A stretch of DNA of 64,000 nt from Aquibacillus kalidii (GTDB lineage Bacteria > Bacillota > Bacilli > Bacillales > Amphibacillaceae), in NCBI RefSeq assembly GCF_014280935.1, contig NZ_JACLZI010000062.1:62001-126000 (forward strand), read 5' to 3'. Position 1 is the first letter of the stretch. The number at the start of each line of letters is the position of its first letter. The notes below the pieces were generated by a model. It ran no database searches. It was not told the DNA's origin and saw nothing but the letters and a program-made list of their open reading frames with translations. Both the position numbers and the translations under genes were made by a program. Shown in pieces: positions 1 through 8,214 of this stretch.

Positions 1-28
1 TCATCAATATGTTCAGCAATTTTCTCTG

Positions 29-169
29 TCAAGCCCCTAAACTTTCATTCAAGTTTTGCTGTAACTTTTGTTGCCCTACTTCTAACCTTGTTTGTCCCGT
101 TTTTAGTTCGCCAATGTTTGTCTTAATGTCTTTCAGCTCATTTAAAATCTGTTTTAATATATCCTCCAT
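29..169 (-). pseudogene. small coiled-coil protein, frameshifted remnant
   Basis: A GGAGG site precedes an ATG whose product begins MEDILKQILNELKDIKTNI and is rich in heptad-like Leu/Ile, Lys and Gln. It stops after 46 residues. Just beyond the stop another frame continues with LTEKIAEHIDD, which fits as the continuation of the same helical protein, so one or two bases seem lost or gained near position 30. The window edge cuts the rest. The family is not recognised with certainty; short coiled-coil proteins of this type occur near Bacillus membrane proteins and phage genes. Confidence 0.45.
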
Positions 170-350
170 AGAACCTACCTCCGCTCCAAATACTCTAAAC
201 TAATGATATCATCTATTAACTATTTAACCATATATAAATGAATGTATTCATGGCTTAAAATTCCAGATGTCATAAACCTGTGCTTGTTAAAGAAACGTCA
301 CCCTTTACTTTAAAATATTCATGACTCCCGTTAGTTCCATTAGGATTAGA

Positions 351-872
351 TTAATCTAAAAAAATATCACCCTTATTTAAATTTAATGTATGATTGTTAA
401 TGGTCACTATATCGTTACTATTCCATTCAATGTCAGCCTTGTGCATATTAATATCTTTATAAATATTCTTTTTAAACCACAATGGACCATCTAGTACTCC
501 CAATACTGATATAGCACTGGCTGCTCCGCCATTTATTGTATAAAAGTCGATTTTATAATTAGAATCGGGCGACTGTGTCGTTTCAATTGGTTGTCTCGTA
601 ATTGTAATCACACCAATTCCCAATAAGAGAACTGCTGAAAGAGAGAAGGAAATTAGCACCGTCAGCCAACTCCTAACTTTCGCTCCCATACTCGCTTTGT
701 ATTTGGATCCCATAATTCCTAAAATAAAAGTGGAAACAGTCATTAACCATAGAACAGAAATAGGTGGCGCTATTGACCATATTTGGTTAATAGACGCATA
801 TAAAGAATAGAGAGAAAGAACCAAGAGAAATAAACATAAAAAGAATGACCATAAATTATATCTTTTTTCCAA
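351..872 (-). CDS. membrane protein, DUF5412-like
   Basis: The product is about 173 residues with three hydrophobic segments in the first 90 residues. An extracytoplasmic domain follows that contains PDSNYKIDFYTINGGAAS and ends NNHTLNLNKGDIFLD. That tail (an SPDG-like strand, then an N-G-x-x-L-N-L ending) resembles the DUF5412 family of Bacillus membrane proteins, whose function is unknown. The start is placed at a TTG because GAGGAG lies nine bases before it; an ATG at 881 touches the ribosome site and is less likely. It stands alone, with a small dehydratase-like gene upstream in the same direction. Confidence 0.55.
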   Translation of the reverse strand: MEKRYNLWSFFLCLFLLVLSLYSLYASINQIWSIAPPISVLWLMTVSTFILGIMGSKYKASMGAKVRSWLTVLISFSLSAVLLLGIGVITITRQPIETTQSPDSNYKIDFYTINGGAASAISVLGVLDGPLWFKKNIYKDINMHKADIEWNSNDIVTINNHTLNLNKGDIFLD

Positions 873-940
873 AAAAAACATCTCCTCGTATAAATAAAAA
901 AAACTTCACTTAAATTTTGTTCTTCAATTAACCTGTTAAG

Positions 941-1483
941 TCAGTAATATTTAACCCCTACTAGATAAAATGTCGTAACATCATCGTTGTTTTCAATGTT
1001 ATTCGCTATAATTTCTAAACCATAAACCTTAGCAGAAAGCTTTGAAGCTATTGCTGCTACATTTACTAAACGATGTTCCGCAACGTGTTTTGCACCAGCT
1101 GCCGTATTATAAATTACTCGCTCTGATACATTAATTTTATTTAGATATAGACTACACTCCTGAAGCGCCTTTGGATGAGAATAAACTGTATCTATACTCC
1201 TTATGTCTGTGCCTTTTAAAGCTAGTAGACAGTGATGGGTATTGAGATTATATTTTTGCTTTACTATGTAATTATCTGAAAAAAGTAACTCTTTCACTTC
1301 TTTAACAAATCCAGAATTGGATGTCTTAACTGGTAGTACGGCAAAATCTGACTGATTTTTTTGTACTGATTCTAAAGCACTAGTGAAACTGTTACAGTAC
1401 AAAAAAGAAACATTTTCACCAACCATTTTAATAGCTGCCGTTTCAGCATAAGAACCTTTTAAACCACAAATAGAAATAATCAT
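941..1483 (-). CDS. stand-alone prephenate dehydratase-like protein without ACT domain
   Basis: The 180 residues match only the catalytic PDT fold of PheA. GLKGSYAETAA stands at the N-terminus, a VLPV segment corresponds to the usual VPIENS, VYSHPKALQEC lies mid-protein, and AAIASKLSAKVYGL is near the end. Known PheA proteins are about 280 residues and carry a C-terminal ACT domain that binds phenylalanine; it is absent here. The catalytic Thr-Arg-Phe motif reads T170-T171-F172, so the arginine is lost. Prephenate dehydratase activity is therefore doubtful. A BacA-like prephenate decarboxylase role or a non-catalytic ligand-binding role are alternatives. A GAGGAG site fixes the ATG. No aromatic biosynthesis gene is adjacent. 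Confidence 0.7.
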   Translation of the reverse strand: MIISICGLKGSYAETAAIKMVGENVSFLYCNSFTSALESVQKNQSDFAVLPVKTSNSGFVKEVKELLFSDNYIVKQKYNLNTHHCLLALKGTDIRSIDTVYSHPKALQECSLYLNKINVSERVIYNTAAGAKHVAEHRLVNVAAIASKLSAKVYGLEIIANNIENNDDVTTFYLVGVKYY

Positions 1484-1662
1484 TTATCTCCTCTTTTTCC
1501 TATTTAATAATATTAAGTGAGGGTTCCTATAATCTGTATCCCCTAGATCCCCACCCGTACTTTAACAAACCTTACCTTGTGATAACCAAACTAAAAAAAA
1601 CACAACAATCGCAGCCCAAATATTGACCCTTCCCCTCACAATCAACAGTACAAAATACTTAT

Positions 1663-2517
1663 TCAATAGATTCTCGTTAGGCTTTGTTCCATATTTTTCT
1701 GAAGTGGTGATAGTTTTGGATTACCATTAATTTTAAAGTGAAAACTTTTTAAAAATGATTTGATATTAAACACTAAGAACCAATACTTTTCGCTATCAAT
1801 CTGCTGTTTTTGAACTTTTAATTCATTGGGTAACTGTTCGAGCAATTCTTCTATTTCTTTTACATTCAATCCTCTTTCTAGCATTTCAAGAATAGGAACT
1901 AGTAACCTTTCATCCTCATCGTGAACATAGACACTACTGGATATGAGAACCTTACTCCACAATACTCTTAATATTTCAGGATAATTTTCTTTATCTAACT
2001 TTGGATTCTTCACCAGCTCATCAAAAGTGTCAGCTACGTGTGCGATACTGTGAGCCCATCCTTTACCAGGGACATAACCTCTTATATCTTTCTCAAGCTC
2101 AATGTACTTAATCAATTCCTCTTTAGTGGTATCAATTGTAGTTTTAGGCAAAAAGTTTTCTTGACTATCCCGTCCCAATATTAATGCTATTAACAGCGTA
2201 GAAAACGCCCTTGTAAACACGGTGTCTGTTTCCTTTTCACCAATTCCTTTAAACATTAGTTCATTAATACAAGCATCTAAAAGTTCAGTTAAGATTTCCG
2301 CTTCTATTTCATTGCTTTCAATAATTAATCTATAAAAAGTGCTATATATCAACTGGTCACGGAGTTCACTATCCTTTGAACCAATATGCTCCAACATAGA
2401 TTTTAATATTAAAGTTGTCTCTAACTCCTGCCATTGGCTTCTTTCATATTTGATTTCAGTTAAAATAGACTTCAGTTCACTTTCGCCCAATGAGATTTTC
2501 CCCAATGACAAATCCAT
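1663..2517 (-). CDS. DUF2785 domain-containing protein
   Basis: This is a soluble, mostly helical 284-residue protein. The DUF2785 signature is visible: FTRAFSTLLIALILGRDS, then ELEKDIRGYVPGKGWAHSIA and HVADTFDELVKNP, then HDEDERLL. The family is widespread in Bacillaceae and has no established function; the conserved D-x-R-G-Y-V and GWAHS-x-AH residues suggest a binding site, which is inference. AAGGGG lies before the ATG. The shared extended -10 box lies about 70 bases upstream, so it is probably a single-gene unit. Confidence 0.8.
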   Translation of the reverse strand: MDLSLGKISLGESELKSILTEIKYERSQWQELETTLILKSMLEHIGSKDSELRDQLIYSTFYRLIIESNEIEAEILTELLDACINELMFKGIGEKETDTVFTRAFSTLLIALILGRDSQENFLPKTTIDTTKEELIKYIELEKDIRGYVPGKGWAHSIAHVADTFDELVKNPKLDKENYPEILRVLWSKVLISSSVYVHDEDERLLVPILEMLERGLNVKEIEELLEQLPNELKVQKQQIDSEKYWFLVFNIKSFLKSFHFKINGNPKLSPLQKNMEQSLTRIY

Positions 2518-2586
2518 TAATTTCTATCCCCTTTATTCTTAAAATTTAATAGCTATTTAGCCTGCCAGTTACATAGTTATACACTT

Positions 2587-2652
2587 TAATATTAACATAA
2601 TATTCCAACTATCCACTCCAAAAATAAAAGATCACCTAGTTAAGATGATCTT
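2587..2652 (-). repeat. composite intergenic repeat, copy 1 (hairpin plus promoter box)
   Basis: Read on the minus strand, a hairpin with arms AAGATCA and TGATCTT (2628-2652) is followed by the box TTGGAATATTATGTTAATAT (2589-2608). It lies just upstream of the DUF2785 gene. The box resembles an extended -10 promoter (TATG, one base, TAAxAT) and the hairpin a terminator of the preceding gene. Confidence 0.6.
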
Positions 2653-2729
2653 CTTGTAATTAATTTGTACCGGTATATTTAATAGAAATCCTTTGTTGAT
2701 GTATAAGATCTTACCAAATTAGCAAACAA

Positions 2730-3347
2730 TTACACATGCTCAATAGAATAATATATTTTGAGTATCTTCCTTTGAATATCAACGTACTTCTCATAAGCTG
2801 TAATGAATTCATTGATGTTACCTATTCGGTAAAATTCTATTTTCGTTAGTTCATTAGAAAGATATTTAAGATCTTTATCAATTTGTTCATCTTCGATTAG
2901 ATCTGCTGCTTGTTGCAAAGCAAAAGGTTTCTCTGCTAAAACCATAATAAGTTCGCCTTTTCTATTTTCGTTGTTTTTCTGAAACAATTCCAACAGTTCC
3001 TCATTACTCCCAGTAAAAAAAGAGTTGAGGTTTCTGGCTTTTGGAATTTCCACTTCTCCTGTTGGACTTACTGATTTTGCGGCTTTTTCAATTAATTCGA
3101 TTGCATGTTTGGTTGATTCATCAATAGGGGCTCGATTAAAGTAGTTTGAATAAACTTGAGTATCAATCTCTATATCAATTTCGTTATACTTCGGTTCTGG
3201 TTTGCTTTCTTTTTCTTTATTCACAGAATCTGTTTCATTATTTTCTAGATCAATTGGTTCCTCAATTGCTTCCTCATCTGTCATTACATTTGTAGCAATT
3301 ACAAAAAACAAAAATGCCAATAAAACAATTAATATTTGTTTCTTTAT
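2730..3347 (-). CDS. hypothetical membrane-anchored protein; start codon apparently ATA
   Basis: The product has an N-terminal hydrophobic helix, an acidic linker rich in Glu and Asp, and a helical C-terminal domain ending EKYVDIQRKILKIYYSIEHV. The family is not recognised. The first canonical start is TTG at 3320, inside the hydrophobic helix. A perfect AAGGAGGG (3353-3360) lies five bases before an in-frame ATA at 3345-3347, giving (M)KKQILIVLLAFLFFVIA, a typical signal or anchor sequence. Either ATA is used or an ATG has mutated. From the TTG the protein would have 196 residues; from ATA, 205. Confidence 0.6.
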   Translation of the reverse strand: MKKQILIVLLAFLFFVIATNVMTDEEAIEEPIDLENNETDSVNKEKESKPEPKYNEIDIEIDTQVYSNYFNRAPIDESTKHAIELIEKAAKSVSPTGEVEIPKARNLNSFFTGSNEELLELFQKNNENRKGELIMVLAEKPFALQQAADLIEDEQIDKDLKYLSNELTKIEFYRIGNINEFITAYEKYVDIQRKILKIYYSIEHV

Positions 3348-3415
3348 AATAGCCCTCCTTATTTAAAAGAGTGATTACTTTGTTCCGCATTCGTGCTTGT
3401 TAACTTAATAATTTT

Positions 3416-3805
3416 CTAGGGATTTTTAAACTTGCTATCAACTTTAACAAGAACATAATTTTCACTCCACATTTGTGTAGTAGCAACTAAGCGTTCTTCA
3501 TTTTTTTTGAAAAATAGACCCGCACCATCTTTATTTTTAAATTCCCAACCATTTGAAATAATCATTTGTTTAATGTTTTCATCAGCTTTCCTAATACCCT
3601 CATTTTCATTTTTTGTGATATACCAAATCGTTTCATCTTCTTCTGCAATTTCTACTACCTTATTATCGGATTTCTTCAGTTTTTGAATTACTTCTTTTGC
3701 TGTTAAATTCTCTATAGGAAGGGGAGGATAGTATGACTTGTTTACAAAGATAAAACCAACAATAATAACTATTACAAACCCAAAAATAAATAAACCCTTT
3801 TTCAA
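3416..3805 (-). CDS. hypothetical single-span protein
   Basis: The 129-residue product has one N-terminal hydrophobic segment (residues 4-22) with no lipobox cysteine, then a soluble domain of about 100 residues outside the membrane. No family is recognised. It starts at TTG, supported by AAGGGGG eight bases upstream. Composite repeat copy 2 lies directly upstream with its promoter box about 80 bases from the start. The gene is a single unit between the preceding membrane-anchored gene and the nucleotidyltransferase remnant operon. Confidence 0.6.
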   Translation of the reverse strand: MKKGLFIFGFVIVIIVGFIFVNKSYYPPLPIENLTAKEVIQKLKKSDNKVVEIAEEDETIWYITKNENEGIRKADENIKQMIISNGWEFKNKDGAGLFFKKNEERLVATTQMWSENYVLVKVDSKFKNP

Positions 3806-3886
3806 CTACTTACCCCCTTATTGGTTTCAAATCATTAAATCCGTTAGCTCTTCTGCTCCGTTACCTAATTACAATTATTCACATAA

Positions 3887-3985
3887 CAATTTTAACATAA
3901 AATTCCAAAACATCTTATTACTTTCAAAAGAAAAGGAACGCCAATTGACGTTCCTCTTCAGTAAAACTTGCAACCCTTAGCTAAA
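3887..3985 (-). repeat. composite intergenic repeat, copy 2 (best preserved)
   Basis: On the minus strand the order is a TTAGCTAAGGGTTGC motif (3966-3981), then a perfect hairpin AGGAACG-N8-CGTTCCT (3934-3955) with a T-rich tail, then about 25 bases, then the box TTGGAATTTTATGTTAAAAT (3889-3908). It lies between the nucleotidyltransferase unit and the next gene, and is plausibly the terminator of one and the promoter of the other. Confidence 0.7.
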
Positions 3986-4022
3986 AAATAAAAAGACTTT
4001 AGATTTTCTAAAACCCAAGCCT

Positions 4023-4106
4023 TTATTCTAGATCAAGTATATCGGTTATTTTATCTTTTAATAGTGGTATTTTTATTTTAAGAACGTTCCATACAATTCC
4101 CGTTAT
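4023..4106 (-). pseudogene. C-terminal remnant of a HEPN (HepT, DUF86) toxin
   Basis: Directly after the stop codon of the nucleotidyltransferase gene, and in the same frame, 27 codons encode ITGIVWNVLKIKIPLLKDKI and TDILDLE before TAA. This matches the typical last helix of HepT/DUF86 proteins (IVWxxVxxxIPxLKxxIxxIL). An internal deletion has apparently removed most of the toxin and joined its tail to the antitoxin gene. The Rx4HxY active site is gone, so no toxin activity is expected. Confidence 0.7.
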
Positions 4107-4394
4107 CTATAGCTGAATGGCTCCGTTTAACACATCTTCTTTCATACTCCAATGAATCGAATTTTCTGTTACAACATCGACTTTAATATCGAGTATGTCT
4201 TCAACCTCTTGTTTAAATCGAATCAAATCAAACAAACTTCTTCCTTGCTCAAATTCTACAAGTAAATCAAGATCACTTTTAGGTCCGTCTTCATACCTTG
4301 CAACAGAACCAAAAACACGTATATTTTGGATACCATGATTATCAGCTACTTTCAGAATTACATCACGTTTTTCTTGAAGAACATCAAATACCAT
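4107..4394 (-). CDS. MntA-like minimal nucleotidyltransferase, orphan antitoxin
   Basis: The 95-residue product carries the minimal nucleotidyltransferase motif GSVARYEDGPKSDLDLLVEF (about residues 29-48, G-S with D-x-D) and the later DVVTE strand with its third acidic residue. In type VII toxin-antitoxin systems MntA adenylylates and silences the HEPN ribonuclease HepT. Here only a HepT tail remains directly downstream, so this looks like an antitoxin that has outlived its toxin. Its C-terminus (LNGAIQL) may come from the deletion junction. The ATG follows GTGAGGG. Confidence 0.85.
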   Translation of the reverse strand: MVFDVLQEKRDVILKVADNHGIQNIRVFGSVARYEDGPKSDLDLLVEFEQGRSLFDLIRFKQEVEDILDIKVDVVTENSIHWSMKEDVLNGAIQL

Positions 4395-4496
4395 AAAGAA
4401 TCCCTCACATTCTTTCTCTTAACAAGATTATATCATGCCTAAAAAAACGTCTGCACATATTTAACAGTTTCTTTTGATTGACCCTCTATACTTACT

Positions 4497-4784
4497 TCAG
4501 AGCAATAATTGGGACTGATTCCTATGTTTTCTTTCTAACAATTCCCACATCAACCATCCGCATATAATTCCAACTAAAGGAAATATGACCAGGCTGATTA
4601 ACAAATCTTTTAAAACTTCAATAGTTAAATAGGATGTAAAATTCATGCCAAAATCAAGGACACTTGTAACAATAAAAAATAATATTGCAGTTGTAACTCC
4701 CCATCCAATCACACCTTGGGTAATAATAAAATGCGTTTTACCTTTTTTCTTTATTTCGGGCCAAGACATTTTATTATTAATCAT
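4497..4784 (-). CDS. small two-span membrane protein
   Basis: The 95-residue product begins MINNKMSWPEIKKKGKTHFI, has two hydrophobic segments (about 24-46 and 58-80) and ends in a basic tail. Similar small proteins starting with a SWPEIxKKGK segment are known in Bacillus, without assigned function. The start is set at the ATG at 4784, because AAAGGAG lies seven bases before it; the open frame runs further upstream without a ribosome site. Confidence 0.65.
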   Translation of the reverse strand: MINNKMSWPEIKKKGKTHFIITQGVIGWGVTTAILFFIVTSVLDFGMNFTSYLTIEVLKDLLISLVIFPLVGIICGWLMWELLERKHRNQSQLLL

Positions 4785-4918
4785 ATTTATTTCTCCTTTC
4801 CGTTTATTGTACCTATTAAAACGCTTGCTGAAGCTATCATTGCTATACTTCACATAATCAAAACAAAAGATATTGTAAGCCAATCCAACACACACTAGCT
4901 TGTTTTTAGAACGACAAT

Positions 4919-5110
4919 TTATTTATCTTTATCAGAGTTATTGATTACTTGTAAAGAGTTTGCTACCCAATAAAGTATAGTAAAACATAAAAGAGCAAAT
5001 AGATTTTTAATATTTGTTTCTATATCAAAATAAAGGATGATTAAGCATCCAAACGGATAAAACATAATTGCACTGTTAATATTATAATTTTTAAAAAGCT
5101 TCTGCTTCAT
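4919..5110 (-). CDS. small two-span membrane protein
   Basis: The 63-residue product has a positively charged start (MKQKLFKNYN), two hydrophobic stretches and a charged DKDK end. No family is recognised. A GGGGCG element lies before the ATG. It probably sits in the same accessory series as its neighbours; nothing indicates its job. Confidence 0.45.
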   Translation of the reverse strand: MKQKLFKNYNINSAIMFYPFGCLIILYFDIETNIKNLFALLCFTILYWVANSLQVINNSDKDK

Positions 5111-5209
5111 TTGTATCGCCCCAATATTTTATATGACTTTAATTCCATCCCTAACCAGCCTCTTTACTTTATCAAAGAAAGACGAATATCCTTGCTCAAC
5201 ATTTGCTCC

Positions 5210-5377
5210 CTAGAAGAATATATCCTTTAGATAGGTTCCGAAGTTATGCCCAGCGGAATACATAGTTTTACATAGCTGAACAGTCATTTCTATTAAAGTG
5301 GTCATTCCATACGTCCACACATATATTGATAGTACTATTGTTATCAAAAACAATAGCTGCTGTAACTGACGACTCAA
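5210..5377 (-). CDS. small membrane peptide
   Basis: The product has about 55 residues starting at TTG (MSRQLQQLLFLITIVLSIYV), with GGAGG placed eight bases upstream. The ATG at 5392 overlaps that ribosome site and is unlikely. One clear transmembrane segment is followed by a short tail. Composite repeat copy 3 with its promoter box lies about 100 bases upstream. The family is not recognised. Confidence 0.45.
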   Translation of the reverse strand: MSRQLQQLLFLITIVLSIYVWTYGMTTLIEMTVQLCKTMYSAGHNFGTYLKDIFF

Positions 5378-5474
5378 TATAAATACCTCCATTATCTATT
5401 AATCAAATATTTCACTATTCATTTGCAAAACTAACCTACCTACCAAGTTACTTTAGTACAACTATTCACATATT

Positions 5475-5563
5475 AATTTTACCATAAGGTTCTATAAAAC
5501 CAGGTTGCTTTCAAAGAAAAAGGAACGCAGATTGACGTACCTCTTGTTTAACCCTTGTACCAC
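5475..5563 (-). repeat. composite intergenic repeat, copy 3
   Basis: On the minus strand: GTACAAGGGTTAA (5549-5561), hairpin AGGTACG-N8-CGTTCCT (5522-5543), TTTGAAAG, then a degenerate box TAGAACCTTATGGTAAAATT (5476-5495) with the extended -10 retained. The order and spacing match copy 2. Confidence 0.6.
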
Positions 5564-5655
5564 ATTTGTGATATAAGATTAGCCAGATTTTTTGCTTGAC
5601 CTTCTTCTATATGGTTTTTTTAGTTTAATAAGATCTTATTACTTTCACTTATTTT

Positions 5656-5841
5656 TCAGTACTTTTTGTTATTTAAACTTATTACAATCTTAGCAATTCC
5701 CATTGCCATAAGACCATTAAGTAAAGCAAATAAAGAAATAATTGGATAAGCATTATCAGCGAAAAACATCATTATCAGTGTGATTATGCTAAATAGAACA
5801 AATAGAAAACCTATTATGTACAAAGAAATACCGATAAACAA
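5656..5841 (-). CDS. small two-span membrane protein
   Basis: The 61-residue product (MFIGISLYIIGFLFVLFSII onwards) has two hydrophobic helices and ends NNKKY. It starts at TTG with only a weak GGTGGTG upstream. The open frame continues upstream for about 17 codons without a usable start, so a 5' loss is possible. The family is not recognised. Confidence 0.35.
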   Translation of the reverse strand: MFIGISLYIIGFLFVLFSIITLIMMFFADNAYPIISLFALLNGLMAMGIAKIVISLNNKKY

Positions 5842-6037
5842 ATATACACCACCAATTACATATTTTAAAAAAGTACTGTAGGATTTATCCCGTCAACTAG
5901 TAAAAAAGAGAGTCTCCAGGTGTTCCTCCTTTTCACTCCTCAGGATTAAAAGCTACCTACCATCACGATGAGAGTCCCCGATTTCAAGAAAAAGCAATAT
6001 GGAAAACGCAAATAAAACCCGCCACAATATTTTCCAA

Positions 6038-6676
6038 CTAATAAAGCCGCTTTGAATAACCTTCTTCTAGCCTTTTCTGAATAGAATCAACACTAGTATT
6101 TGGGAGATTAGCGTGTTCAAATATTATTTTTGCAGCCGACGGCAATAAGGCTTTATCTGTCCAAGAATTAGGTTCCCATAACCCCGATCGTTTAAAGGCT
6201 TTTGCACAATGAATAAAACATTCTTCTACCTCAACACCAATACCCAAGAGAGGTTTTTTTCCTTTAAACGACATGTTCTCAAGCAATTCATTGTCTGTAA
6301 CCAAAGTGGCTTTTCCATTAACTCTCAATGTTTCACCTAAACCAGGAATTAAAAAGAGAAGACCTATTCTTGGATTGGATAAAATATTACGCATAGAATC
6401 TATTCTTTTATTTCCAGGTCTTTCAGGTATGACTAACTGCTTGTCACTTAGAACTTTTACAAATCCAGTCTTATCTCCTCTTGGTGAAACATCACAAAAT
6501 CCAGATTCATCAGAGGTTGAAATAACCACAAATGGCGATTTTGAAATGAATGTTGAACAATGGTTATCAAGATATGTTATTGCTTTGTTATTTACTAATT
6601 CACTAGGAAAACCAATAATGGAGCGTAATTCTTTTTCTGTTTGAATCGTATTTTTAAACTGATAATATTCTTTCAT
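6038..6676 (-). CDS. pyridoxamine 5'-phosphate oxidase-family FMN protein
   Basis: The 212-residue product fits the MSMEG_1061-type PPOX family, split-barrel flavin-binding proteins. The order is an N-terminal helix, the strand FVVISTSDESGFCDVSPRGD (about 48-67), the FMN-phosphate-like loop PERPGNKRIDSMRNI, NPRIGLLFLIPGLGETLRVN, and the late CFIHCAKAFKRSGLW. Family members bind FMN or F420, and substrates are mostly unknown. Use of pyridoxamine phosphate itself is not implied. The ATG follows AGAGGTG. It is a single gene; a decayed gene lies upstream. Confidence 0.85.
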   Translation of the reverse strand: MKEYYQFKNTIQTEKELRSIIGFPSELVNNKAITYLDNHCSTFISKSPFVVISTSDESGFCDVSPRGDKTGFVKVLSDKQLVIPERPGNKRIDSMRNILSNPRIGLLFLIPGLGETLRVNGKATLVTDNELLENMSFKGKKPLLGIGVEVEECFIHCAKAFKRSGLWEPNSWTDKALLPSAAKIIFEHANLPNTSVDSIQKRLEEGYSKRLY

Positions 6677-6700
6677 ATTTACACCTCTATATGATCGATC

Positions 6701-6907
6701 TTATCCTAATAGCAACATTTCTTCTTTAACAGTTCTGACATTTACTTCAATCAGATAAGTACGATCCCCTTCTTGATGATAAGCATTACTTTGGCTTAAC
6801 TACATAATTTTACAATTCTCCATAAGAGCTAGAATTGTAATTAACAAACCTGTTTTATCGATTCTTTTATAATCATATGGAATATCATATAACTTCTCAT
6901 ATTGTTC
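6701..6907 (-). pseudogene. unrecognised gene fragment with in-frame stop
   Basis: One frame reads NEQYEKLYDIPYDYKRIDKT and GLLITILALMENCKIM, then TAG, then continues in the same frame with LSQSNAYHQEGDRTYLIEVN and VRTVKEEMLLLG before TAA. It has no start codon. The composition is protein-like on both sides of the stop. It is best read as a truncated gene with a nonsense mutation. The family is not recognised. The rest of 6677-7103 shows no gene. Confidence 0.45.
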
Positions 6908-7103
6908 ATTTCAAAGTATATTCATGCAATGGGATTTATTTTTAAAAATATGCTTAGGTTGTAGATAACACTCGTTTGGATATATTACATAACGTGTATA
7001 GCTACCGCCTTCATCAACTATATTATGTACACATTAAAAAGCCGCACTGTCTAAAGGATCGTGCCATTTTGCAAAGATTAGGGAATGTTTGCTTCCTCAC
7101 AAA

Positions 7104-7331
7104 TTACATTAACCTATTTTTAGGCGCAAAGATCTTTTTAGTAAGTCTTATCGTTAACATAACCATTTTACCAATTAACCAAAAAGGAAAATATAACATA
7201 AATACCATCAGACCGTTATTTACTAGCATTAACAGCAAGTGGTCTCCCTTGTTGTTTTTCTCTTGGTAATATTGGTCTACTTCTTTGTATTCTTCCCTCA
7301 AGCGTTGAATGAGTCCTTCCTCCTTTCCCAT
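7104..7331 (-). CDS. small membrane protein
   Basis: The 75-residue product has a charged N-terminal helix (GLIQRLREEYKEVDQYYQEK) and a long hydrophobic segment (about 34-64) with a basic end. GGAGG falls inside the called frame just after the ATG, so a shorter product from a non-ATG codon is possible. No family is recognised. Confidence 0.45.
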   Translation of the reverse strand: MGKEEGLIQRLREEYKEVDQYYQEKNNKGDHLLLMLVNNGLMVFMLYFPFWLIGKMVMLTIRLTKKIFAPKNRLM

Positions 7332-7394
7332 ATCTTTGTTTCTTTTTCAAATTTCATAGTTCTACTATTTTGATACCTAATTACACCGGGTAAA

Positions 7395-7616
7395 CTATTC
7401 AACTCTCTTACCGTTACTTTTTTTATAATCCTTGCTATCCCAACCCCAGTTTAAAAAAACAGAGATGGTGGCAATTATAAAGGAAGTACGTACATTATCA
7501 ATCAAATTCAACTTCTGTTCGGTGATCACATCTAAGATTATAAAAAAAATGCACCCAAATATAACAGTCCCTATATACATTCTCATTTTGGACTTTCTTA
7601 AAAATTTCAACACCAA
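7395..7616 (-). CDS. small two-span membrane protein
   Basis: The 73-residue product starts MVLKFLRKSKMRMYIGTVIF. The start is TTG with GGGGG seven bases upstream. It has two hydrophobic segments and a charged tail. It lies 60 bases upstream of the previous small membrane gene in the same direction, so the two may share a transcript. The family is not recognised. Confidence 0.45.
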   Translation of the reverse strand: MVLKFLRKSKMRMYIGTVIFGCIFFIILDVITEQKLNLIDNVRTSFIIATISVFLNWGWDSKDYKKSNGKRVE

Positions 7617-7705
7617 GAATTACCCCCATACAAATTACGTTGTAACATTTATTACTACATTTTATAAAAACTATTTCAACTTGGGTCAGTTAATAGAAAA
7701 AACTT

Positions 7706-8086
7706 TTATTCTTGAATGATTTCAATTTTCTCAGAGTCTTGATATGGAGGCGAACCCTGCATTACATATTGTTCTCTCTCAAATGTCACTTTAACTTGCT
7801 GTCCTACAACAAATCTATCAATCTCAACCTCATCCACTAAAAACCAAGAACCATTATTAAGTCTTGCTAAGGTTCCTAGTTTACTATTATTTGCAATATC
7901 CTCTTTCGTCACATCAGGAATAACTAATACTGCTGATCCTATTGAGTGATTAGATTTAATATAGCTAATAATACCTACTATCTCGACAGAATCCTTGATT
8001 TCATCATTCTTAAGAGTTTCTTCAGAACAACCGGTTATCGGTATTAAGATTCCCATAAATACAAATAAACTTCTAAGTAAATTCAT
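7706..8086 (-). CDS. lipoprotein, DUF3221-like
   Basis: The 126-residue product has a lipoprotein signal peptide with lipobox PITGC (Cys20). A small beta-rich domain follows with VEIVGIISYIKSN, SAVLVIPD and VGQQVKVTFE, ending SPPYQDSEKIEII. This strand pattern resembles DUF3221 (YobA-like) lipoproteins of Bacillus, which have an OB-like fold and unknown function. It would sit on the outer face of the membrane. AAAGGAAG precedes the ATG. It appears to be a single gene. Confidence 0.65.
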   Translation of the reverse strand: MNLLRSLFVFMGILIPITGCSEETLKNDEIKDSVEIVGIISYIKSNHSIGSAVLVIPDVTKEDIANNSKLGTLARLNNGSWFLVDEVEIDRFVVGQQVKVTFEREQYVMQGSPPYQDSEKIEIIQE

Positions 8087-8214
8087 TAAAATCTTCCTTT
8101 TTAAAGATAATCTTTACCCTTGTTAAGTTCATTCTACTTAGACCTAAAACCAATACTTCAAAATTCTTGGAACTCAAACCAATAAATACTCTTTCCACCA
8201 TTCAAATTGCTAGT

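Noticed and set aside
6976-7269. 97-codon plus-strand frame
   Set aside because: It is antisense to the small membrane gene and lacks a ribosome site.
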